Positions 55,281 through 61,841 of a DNA stretch of 64,000 bases are shown here, piece after piece. The notes under the pieces were generated by a model. It made no database searches. It had not been told where the DNA came from and worked only from the letters and a program-made list of their open reading frames with translations. The DNA lies in NCBI GenBank assembly GCA_016719295.1, contig JADKAF010000001.1:3534001-3598000 (forward strand), written 5' to 3'. The stretch comes from Planctomycetota bacterium (GTDB lineage Bacteria > Planctomycetota > UBA1135 > JADKAF01). Every line of letters starts with the position of its first letter. Positions within the stretch are counted from its first letter, which is position 1. Made by a program: the position numbers and the translations under genes.

Positions 55281-57626
55281 TCAGCCGCGCGAGCGGAACG
55301 CCAGCGTAACTTCGCGTTGCTCGTCCGGCGCAATCTGCGTCTCCGCGGCAGCGAGCACGACGCGCGACGGGTGCTCGTGCGGACGCGAGAGCAGGAGCTC
55401 GGCGCGGTAGCGCCCTGGCGGCAGCGCGACCTCCCCCGCTGCACCTTGCGCATCCAGCGCGTACGCGCCGAAGCAGGTGCCATGCTCGTTCCGCCAGCGC
55501 AGGTACGCCGACGCCGGCGCCGTGCCATCGAGGGTCGCGCGCGCTCGGACGAAACCCGGAGCCGATCGACTCGCATCGAGCGCGAGCTCGCGCGGCGCAT
55601 CGAGCTCGAGCTCGACACGCTCCTCGGCGAGCGCGACGAAGCCTTCCTCGCGCTGCGGCCCGAAGCGGTAGTCGTTCCACCACTTCAGATGAGCGACGTA
55701 CCGCCCGGGTCGCAGCCCATCTACCGCGAACTCTCCCTGCGCGGAGAGCGCGATCTGCGGGAGCGAGTCCGCGGGTTCTGCAGCTTCGAGACGGAAGCGC
55801 AGTCGCTCGAAATCCCAACCCGGAGCGATCCAGCGCCCGCGCAGCGCGACACCGCGCTCCAGCACGAGCTCGAGCGGCGCCTCGGAGCGCGCGAGCTCCC
55901 CTCGTAGCTTCGTCTCGAAGCCGGTGCAGGTAGCGCGCAACGAAATGGAAGAAAGATCGGCGGGCAGGAGCAGTTCGGCGCTTCCGTCGCCATCCGTCCT
56001 GGCGGCAGCGACGGTGAAGCTGGCCGCGGGATCGAGCAGGCGCAGGAGCTCCAGCGAGAACCATTCGGCTGCAGAGCGGTTCTCGATCCAGCTCGTACCC
56101 CGATGGATCGCCTGCACCAAGGCGCCCGGGATCGGTCGTCCCTCGACATCGAGGACACGCACGCGTTGCTCGCTCTTGCGTTCGAGCTCGACGCGCAGCG
56201 CTTCGATCTCACCCATGCCGATCTCGATCGAGAGGGGCGCGCTCGGCATCAGGTGATCGTCCGCCGGGACGACGAGCAGGCGCCCGCGTCCGCTGCGCAC
56301 CCCTTCGATCTCGTGGCCATCCTTCTCGCAGCGCACCGAGAGCTCGACAGCATGCGTCTCCTGCTCGGCCTGATAGCAGACGGTCACTGCGCTGGAGACC
56401 GGAGCTCCGGTGCCTCGCTCCACGATGGAGAGGACGAGCGATCGTGCGCGCCTCAGGCGGAAGAGCAGATCGCGCTGGCCCCAGGAGGCGCGTTGATCCT
56501 GCGTCTCGGGAAGCACTTCATGGCCTGCCGGGCCGCGCGCTCGCACGCGAACGACAGCCGGCGCTCCTGGCTCGGCGAAGAGCGTGAACTCCTCGTTGCT
56601 TCGAACCCACGTCCGACCGACGCAGACCCCATCCTCGCGCAGCGCCTCCACCGTGGTGATCGAGTGGATCGGCTTCCCATCTTCGTAGAGCAACCTGCCT
56701 TCGACGCACGCCGTCGGCGCGACTCGCAGCTCGAGCGGCGGCACCGGCTCCCCTGCACGAACCTCCACGCGATCCGGACCGAGGAGCTGCCATCCCTCGC
56801 TGTGGAGCTCGAGCGGCCAAGTGCCAGGAGGGAACCCGACCTCGAAGGTGAACTCGAAGTCGATCGCCGAGACTTCCGTGTCTGTCGCATAGCTCTGCGC
56901 GCGGTGCTTGCGGAAGTGCTGGACCTCGAAGCGGCTCCACACCCGGCTGAGCTCCAGCGCGTGCTCCTCTTCGAACTCCGGGAACGGCCGCCCCTCGGCG
57001 TCGACGATTCGACCTCGGACGATCGCTCCCCACGCGAGTGCAAGATCTCCTAGCTCTGCGGTCTCGCCGAGCGGCGCGCGAACCTTGTGGAGCTCGCGCA
57101 CGGTGCGGCCTCGAGCGAGGAACCGCAGATCGAAGATCGCCTCGCCGTTCACGAAGTCGCGGTATTCGAAGCGCCCTTCCGCATCGCTCTCAATGCTCAC
57201 GGGGTAGGCGGAATGGTCGCCCTCCCAGATCACACCGTCGCTCTGATGACAGCTCAGGGCGATGGCTTCGACGCGTGCGCCCGCAAGGGGTGAACCGTCT
57301 TCGCTTCGCACGAGGCGCCCGCGCGCGAGAACGCACCTGCGATACGGCGGCTCGGTGTCTAGCATCGCGTTCGCGGCCGGAGCGGCACTCTCGCTCGACG
57401 GCTCCTCCGCACGCCGCGTCACCTGCGCCGCAACAACCTCCGCTCCGCGCTCGCGCGCGCCGAGGGGCAGCTCGTGCGCGAGCTTGCGAGGTTCGCGCCT
57501 GGGCGCAGCTTCGCCCTGCAGGAACCACACCAGCGAGCCAACGCTCGCGACCAACAGCAGGAGCCCGAGTAGGTTTCGGCGTCGAGAGCCCAAGGAGACG
57601 ATCCTCCGCCATCCAGTGAGGATCAC
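55281..57626 (-). CDS. carboxypeptidase-regulatory-like repeat protein 2
   Basis: 781 residues with an N-terminal transmembrane or signal-anchor helix ('NLLGLLLLVASVGSLVWFL') after a basic start. Several carboxypeptidase-regulatory-like domains are visible ('GRLVRSEDGSPLAGARVEAI', 'SDAEGRFEYRDF', 'GRIVDAEGRPFPEF', 'AQGEFAVDGLRPGRYVAHL'). It is the likely paralogue of the gene at 52446 and lies 153 bp upstream of it on the same strand. Probably envelope-anchored and exposed outside the cytoplasmic membrane; function unknown. Its 5' end is 5 bp from a MITE-like element. Confidence 0.75.
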   Translation of the reverse strand: MILTGWRRIVSLGSRRRNLLGLLLLVASVGSLVWFLQGEAAPRREPRKLAHELPLGARERGAEVVAAQVTRRAEEPSSESAAPAANAMLDTEPPYRRCVLARGRLVRSEDGSPLAGARVEAIALSCHQSDGVIWEGDHSAYPVSIESDAEGRFEYRDFVNGEAIFDLRFLARGRTVRELHKVRAPLGETAELGDLALAWGAIVRGRIVDAEGRPFPEFEEEHALELSRVWSRFEVQHFRKHRAQSYATDTEVSAIDFEFTFEVGFPPGTWPLELHSEGWQLLGPDRVEVRAGEPVPPLELRVAPTACVEGRLLYEDGKPIHSITTVEALREDGVCVGRTWVRSNEEFTLFAEPGAPAVVRVRARGPAGHEVLPETQDQRASWGQRDLLFRLRRARSLVLSIVERGTGAPVSSAVTVCYQAEQETHAVELSVRCEKDGHEIEGVRSGRGRLLVVPADDHLMPSAPLSIEIGMGEIEALRVELERKSEQRVRVLDVEGRPIPGALVQAIHRGTSWIENRSAAEWFSLELLRLLDPAASFTVAAARTDGDGSAELLLPADLSSISLRATCTGFETKLRGELARSEAPLELVLERGVALRGRWIAPGWDFERLRFRLEAAEPADSLPQIALSAQGEFAVDGLRPGRYVAHLKWWNDYRFGPQREEGFVALAEERVELELDAPRELALDASRSAPGFVRARATLDGTAPASAYLRWRNEHGTCFGAYALDAQGAAGEVALPPGRYRAELLLSRPHEHPSRVVLAAAETQIAPDEQREVTLAFRSRG

Positions 57627-57631
57627 GAGCT

Positions 57632-57799
57632 CTAGTGGTCTGAATCACACAGGAGGGGCGTATTGATATCGAGAGATCGGCCTTTCTGGCAAGTCGCATC
57701 GACGGAAGGTGCACTCGGAATGCACAGACGAAACGCAACCCAGCCAGGAAGGACGAGATCCGCTGGATCATGCCCCGGGCGTGTGATCGAGACCACTAG
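57632..57799. mobile_element. MITE-like element with 19-bp terminal inverted repeats
   Basis: Left end CTAGTGGTCTGAATCACAC (57632-57650) and right end GTGTGATCGAGACCACTAG (57781-57799) are inverted complements at 17 of 19 positions. Both outermost four bases are CTAG, either part of the ends or a target duplication. The 168-bp element has no gene. I do not assign it to an insertion-sequence family. Confidence 0.6.
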
Positions 57800-58416
57800 C
57801 GGGGCTGCGCCCCAACCTCGCGAGATTGCTGGCTGGTGCAACGGCTGAGGCCATCGGCTTGTTCGCTGGCTCAGGGTCACGCCGTTAAGGTCGGAGTCGT
57901 CGACGCGAGATCGGTACTCCAACCCATGACGCGCGATAACATGCGGACGCGAGGTGCGCGACGACCGCTCCGCCAGCCCTCCGGCGAAGCAAGCGCCGCG
58001 CCCGCCGCGTGTGAACGACGCCGAACGACTCCGTGCGTCGACGCGCGATCGACGTCGAATGCGATTCGAGAGCGTGCTCGCGGCGGTCACGTCGCTTACA
58101 TCGCCTCCGGATGCGGCTCCGCTACCTCGTTAGACGTCGTGCGCCGTTTCGGAGCCCGCGGGAGGCGGGGGCTCCGAAACTCATGCTACGGGAGAGATCG
58201 GACGTCGACGCGAGAACCGCGTCGAGAGACATCGGTTCGTCGCCCGCGCGGTGGTAGGGCGACAGCGCGGCTCATCTGCACAGCTTAGATCGGGCTGCGA
58301 ACAACGTCGCGCAATCAACATTCCCACTTTCTATAAAACCAACTGCGCCTCATGTGCGTTCTACATGCTGGAACGACATCGGGGAAGGCGACGCGCAACG
58401 AGGCAGAGGAAGCCAC
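57800..58416. repeat. gene-free repeat region upstream of the RAYT gene
   Basis: No credible gene. It holds a GGGGC/GCCCC hairpin at 57801-57813, a 51-bp repeat A at 57957-58007 (second copy at 59410-59460, 49 of 51 identical), a 17-bp repeat B at 58035-58051 (exact copy at 59350-59366), and a perfect hairpin at 58146-58180 (12-bp arms GTTTCGGAGCCC, 11-base loop). An AT-rich patch at 58317-58340 contains TATAAA (58332-58337), a possible -10 for the RAYT gene. Confidence 0.7.
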
Positions 58417-59163
58417 ATGCGCCGCAAGGATCAACAGCTCGAGTTCGACTTCCGTCAGCATGGCGGCAAGCGGAAGGGCGCGGGACGGAAGCCGAAGAAC
58501 GCCGTTCCCGGCATGCCGCACCGTCAGCGCGCGATGAAGAAGCGCGGCCAGCCTCTCTTGATCACCGTGCGTTTGGCGGATGGTCTGCCATCGCTGCGCC
58601 GCGGTGGCGCGCTGAAGCTCGTTCTCGCGGCGCTCAGCGCGAGCAGCGATCGCCACGGAATGCGGATCATCCACTACACCGTGCAAGGCAACCACTTGCA
58701 CCTCCTCGTCGAGGCCGATGATCGCGAGCACGTCGCACGCGGCATGAACGCTCTGCTGAGCCCGCTCGCTCGCGCGTTGAACAAGCTCTGGGGTCGCAGA
58801 GGCAAGGTGTTCCCCGAGCGCTATCACGACGAGGTGATCTCGACGCCGACGCAGGCTCGCCATGCGCTGCGCTACGTGTTGCAGAACGGCAAGAAGCACG
58901 GCGTCGTGGCGCCATCGTCGATCGACCAGTGCTCGAGCGCGCCCGTGTTCGATGGTTGGATGGAGCGCCCGCCGATCGCGTCGAACCCGATTGCGCCGGT
59001 GGTGGTCGCTGTCGCACCCGCCTCGACCTGGCTCCTCTCCACCGGTTGGCGTCGGCACGGCCTGCTCGACATCCACGAGTTGCCGCGCGCCAAGCCCGCC
59101 GGCCGACCGCGAGCGAACCTCGCCGAATCAAGAAACGGAGCAAAGGCGCAGCAAGCGACGTGA
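58417..59163 (+). CDS. REP-associated tyrosine transposase (RAYT, Y1_Tnp)
   Basis: 248 residues from ATG 58417 with GAGGA six bases upstream. The HUH motif is H93-x-H95 in 'GNHLHLLVEA', and the likely catalytic Tyr is Y153 in 'ALRYVLQNGKKHG'. 'RHGGKRKGAGRKP'-type basic residues near the N-terminus are common in RAYTs of this branch. These single-strand nucleases nick and join REP/REPIN hairpins and are kept as single-copy chromosomal genes. Repeats on both sides of the gene fit that role. The C-terminal 70 residues are variable. Domain is complete, so it may be active. Confidence 0.85.
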   Translation: MRRKDQQLEFDFRQHGGKRKGAGRKPKNAVPGMPHRQRAMKKRGQPLLITVRLADGLPSLRRGGALKLVLAALSASSDRHGMRIIHYTVQGNHLHLLVEADDREHVARGMNALLSPLARALNKLWGRRGKVFPERYHDEVISTPTQARHALRYVLQNGKKHGVVAPSSIDQCSSAPVFDGWMERPPIASNPIAPVVVAVAPASTWLLSTGWRRHGLLDIHELPRAKPAGRPRANLAESRNGAKAQQAT

Positions 59164-59248
59164 ACGACGCGCGAGGCTCCGAGTTTCTCGTTCGCGTCGT
59201 TCGCGCGTCGACTCTCGAACACCATCGACGTGGTTCGCGCGCGTCGGG

Positions 59249-59460
59249 CGCGGCGCTTGCTTCGCCGCAGGGCCGGGCGTAGCGCCTGCGCGGTCCTGCG
59301 TTCGAACGCTTCTCGCTCCTCGCTTCACGTGTGCAGCCACTCGCTGGACGCGTCGACGCGCGATCGGCACCCGAACCTGCCACGAGCGCGCACCTTCGGA
59401 CGCGAGAACCGCGACGACCGCTCCGCCAGCCCTGCGGCGAAGCAAGCGCCGCGTCCGCCG
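59249..59460. repeat. repeat cluster downstream of the RAYT gene
   Basis: 59249-59273 is an exact 25-bp inverted copy of part of repeat A; repeat B is at 59350-59366 and the full repeat A copy at 59410-59460. Inverted A copies on this side can pair into a long hairpin, as in REPIN pairs. There is no gene in 59164-59502. Confidence 0.75.
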
Positions 59461-59478
59461 TCGCACCAACGAACACGC

Positions 59479-59505
59479 TAGCGGGGCTCCGGCCCTACCC
59501 CGCTA
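59479..59505. terminator. hairpin between convergent RAYT and DAB operon ends
   Basis: Perfect 8-bp stem TAGCGGGG/CCCCGCTA (59479-59486 and 59498-59505) with an 11-base loop. It overlaps the stop codon of the minus-strand gene ending at 59503. A related sequence is at 57797-57813, so it may be a REP unit as well as a transcription stop. No T-run. Confidence 0.45.
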
Positions 59506-60543
59506 ATGAAGCTGCGCGAGCAAGAGCTGCGGCCAGAGGCCGAAGAGCAAGGTCGTCAGCACCAGCGCGACGAGCAGCGGCGCGAGCCAGCGCCGCTCTT
59601 CGCCGAGCGCCTCGACGAGCTGGCGCGGGCGCCCGCTGAAGACGCCGAGGTAGACCCGATAGAAGCCGACGCCGTTCAGCACCGAGGCGAAGATCATCCC
59701 GATGCACGCGGCGGTCGAGCGCTCGAGCAGCGTGTGGAAGACCAGGTCCTCGGCGAAGAAGACGACGCCGCCGGGGACGCCGACGAAGAGCCAGCCGGCG
59801 ACGAGGAAGAGGCGATTCGAGGTGGGTGCCACTTCGGCCAAGCCGTTGTCGGGAGCCAGCTCGGCGAGGCCGAAGCGCCGGCGCAGATCGTCGAGGACGA
59901 GGATCAGCACGGCGAGCCCGAGGTTGGTGCCGAGGAGCATCAGCAGCTCGGCGGCGAAGCCCGCGTCGCTCGCGATGGCGCCCGCGACGAGCAGCGCCGA
60001 CTGCGAGAGGCCGAGCGCGAAGACCGCGCGCAGCGGATCGCGGCGGATGAGCGACAGGCCGGCGTGCAGGACGGCCGTGCCGACGAACCAGAGCGCGAGC
60101 CACGCGCGCACGCCGGGCTCCACCGTCGCGGTCTGCGGACCGAGGATGTGCACCGCGAGCACGAGCCCCGGCTGCGCCAGCATGAGGGCTAGGATCTCGA
60201 GCGCGGGCAAGCGCAGCTTCAGCGACTCCATCCAGAGGTGGAACGGGAACGCACCGCCGACGAGGACGAGCGCGGTGATGGCGAGGGCCACCGAGTACGG
60301 CCGTTCGCCGTGCGCCGCGAGCAGCGCGAGGACCAGCAGCGGCGGCAGGAGGTCGAAGCGCCCGCGGCGCAGCGCGAACGCGAAGCGACTCCGCACCACG
60401 GCGAGGCCAATGGCTGCGCCGAGCAGCAAGACGAAGAGCAGATGGGTCGGCGCGAACCACGTCGCGAGGGCGAGAGCCCCCCCGAGCACGGGCCAGCCCA
60501 GGGCGTGCGGATCTTCTTCGCGTGCGTCGAGGTCGCTCCTCAT
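59503..60543 (-). CDS. second NuoL/M-like membrane subunit of the DAB operon
   Basis: 346 residues, about eight to ten hydrophobic segments. ATG 60543 overlaps the upstream stop (ATGA). Segments such as 'AFPFHLWMESLKLRLPAL', 'RDPLRAVFALGLSQSALLVAGA' and 'VPGGVVFFAEDLVFH' resemble the proton-channel (Proton_antipo_M) subunits of complex I and Mrp antiporters. No nuo or mrp genes are nearby; the partner genes upstream are DabB- and DabA-like. Most DAB systems have a single such subunit, so this may form a second proton path or a split of DabB. Inferred role: coupling ion flow to CO2 hydration. Confidence 0.7.
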   Translation of the reverse strand: MRSDLDAREEDPHALGWPVLGGALALATWFAPTHLLFVLLLGAAIGLAVVRSRFAFALRRGRFDLLPPLLVLALLAAHGERPYSVALAITALVLVGGAFPFHLWMESLKLRLPALEILALMLAQPGLVLAVHILGPQTATVEPGVRAWLALWFVGTAVLHAGLSLIRRDPLRAVFALGLSQSALLVAGAIASDAGFAAELLMLLGTNLGLAVLILVLDDLRRRFGLAELAPDNGLAEVAPTSNRLFLVAGWLFVGVPGGVVFFAEDLVFHTLLERSTAACIGMIFASVLNGVGFYRVYLGVFSGRPRQLVEALGEERRWLAPLLVALVLTTLLFGLWPQLLLAQLH

Positions 60544-61841
60544 CGGTGCCTCCGGCGATCGACGCGCCGCCCGAGGCAAAGATCCTCGAGCATCGCTACG
60601 GTACGGAAGAAGGCGAAGAAGGGTCGCACGACGAAGCGCGTCTGGACGCTGTCGATCCAGAACTGCCGCACGGCGCTGAGGTAGAGCTTGCGCTGCAGCG
60701 CGAGCGGGAGCAGGCGCTCGTAGAACGAGAGGCGCTGGAGGCGCAGGCTCCCGGCGAAGACGGGGTTGTCCTGGAAGTCCTGGATGAGCGAGGAGGAGCG
60801 CAGGAACTGCCAGGTGCGCAGCCCGGCATGCGCGAACATGTGCGCGAGTACCACGCGCTCGAAGCCGAGGGAGAGCTCGACGTACATGATGCCGATCTGC
60901 GCCATCGTCGCGTAGGCGAGCGAGGTCTTCGCGTCGGGACGCGTGCGCCCGACCAAGGTGGCCCACAGCGACGTGAGGCCGCCGACCGCGAGCATCGCCG
61001 CACGAACGCCGTCCTGCGGCAACCAGAGCTCGCGCGTGCGCAGGAGCAGGAAGGGCCCGAGGTGCACCGAGAGAGCGCCGTAGAAGATCGCGCTGGAGGC
61101 GGCCGGGCCTTCCATCGCGCGATGCAGCCACGGCGAGAACGGGAGCTGCGCGGACTTCGCCAGCGAGCCTCCGAGCAGCGCGAGCGCCACCAGCGGGGCA
61201 TCGTGCGCGAGCACGTCGCTCGAGAAGTGGGCGAAGCGCTGATCGGGGAAGCTGTGGTGGACCAGCACCGCCGCGAGCAGGATCGCGAAGTCCCCTATCC
61301 GGTAGTAGACGAGGGCACGCAGGCTGTTCTGCGCGGCGCGCACGTGCCCGCGGAAGAAGGCGATCAGCATCACCGAGCTCATGCCGATCACCTCCCAGGC
61401 GACATAGAGCGTGTCGACGTTGCCGGCGAAGCAGAGCAGCCAGAGCGCCGCCCCGAGCAAGGTCACGAGGAACCAGTAGCGCGAGGCTCCCGGCTCGCGA
61501 TGGAACGAAGGGATCGAGAAGCGCACCACGACCGGGTACACCAGCGCCACCAGCGCGGCGTAGGTCAGCCCGATGCGATCCACGAGCAGCATCGGCAGCC
61601 AGCGGTAGCCGTGATGATCCAGCGTCGGCGGCAGCACGGTCTCGTACAACCCCTCTCCGGAGTTCAGCCACGCATAGAGGACCGCGGCCGTCGCCGCGAG
61701 CACGCCGAGTGAATGCAGCGCGGCGATGCGCGGCTCGAAACCCGCACGCCACCGGATGCCAAGCAGCAGCGCGAAGCCGAGCACGGCCGGCGGAACGAGC
61801 ACCGCCAGAAGCAAGGGCACCAGGAGCAGCTCGAGGCTCAT
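60540..61841 (-). CDS. dabB: DabB-like proton-conducting membrane subunit
   Basis: 433 residues; ATG 61841 shares one base with the dabA stop (TGATG). About twelve hydrophobic segments with NuoL-type features: 'YVAWEVIGMSSVMLIAFFRG', 'RIGDFAILLAA', 'KSAQLPFSPWLHRAMEGPAASSA' (the conserved Lys and antiporter signature, spread over about 23 residues) and 'SLAYATMAQIGIMYVELSLG'. In DAB systems this subunit conducts cations and energises the DabA active site. It lies directly behind dabA and before a second related subunit, all with overlapping ends. Confidence 0.85.
   Translation of the reverse strand: MSLELLLVPLLLAVLVPPAVLGFALLLGIRWRAGFEPRIAALHSLGVLAATAAVLYAWLNSGEGLYETVLPPTLDHHGYRWLPMLLVDRIGLTYAALVALVYPVVVRFSIPSFHREPGASRYWFLVTLLGAALWLLCFAGNVDTLYVAWEVIGMSSVMLIAFFRGHVRAAQNSLRALVYYRIGDFAILLAAVLVHHSFPDQRFAHFSSDVLAHDAPLVALALLGGSLAKSAQLPFSPWLHRAMEGPAASSAIFYGALSVHLGPFLLLRTRELWLPQDGVRAAMLAVGGLTSLWATLVGRTRPDAKTSLAYATMAQIGIMYVELSLGFERVVLAHMFAHAGLRTWQFLRSSSLIQDFQDNPVFAGSLRLQRLSFYERLLPLALQRKLYLSAVRQFWIDSVQTRFVVRPFFAFFRTVAMLEDLCLGRRVDRRRHR

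Noticed and set aside
59503..61841. Respiratory complex I (nuoL/nuoM) genes
   Set aside because: No other nuo genes are present, and both genes are joined by overlaps to dabA with its carbonic-anhydrase-like site.
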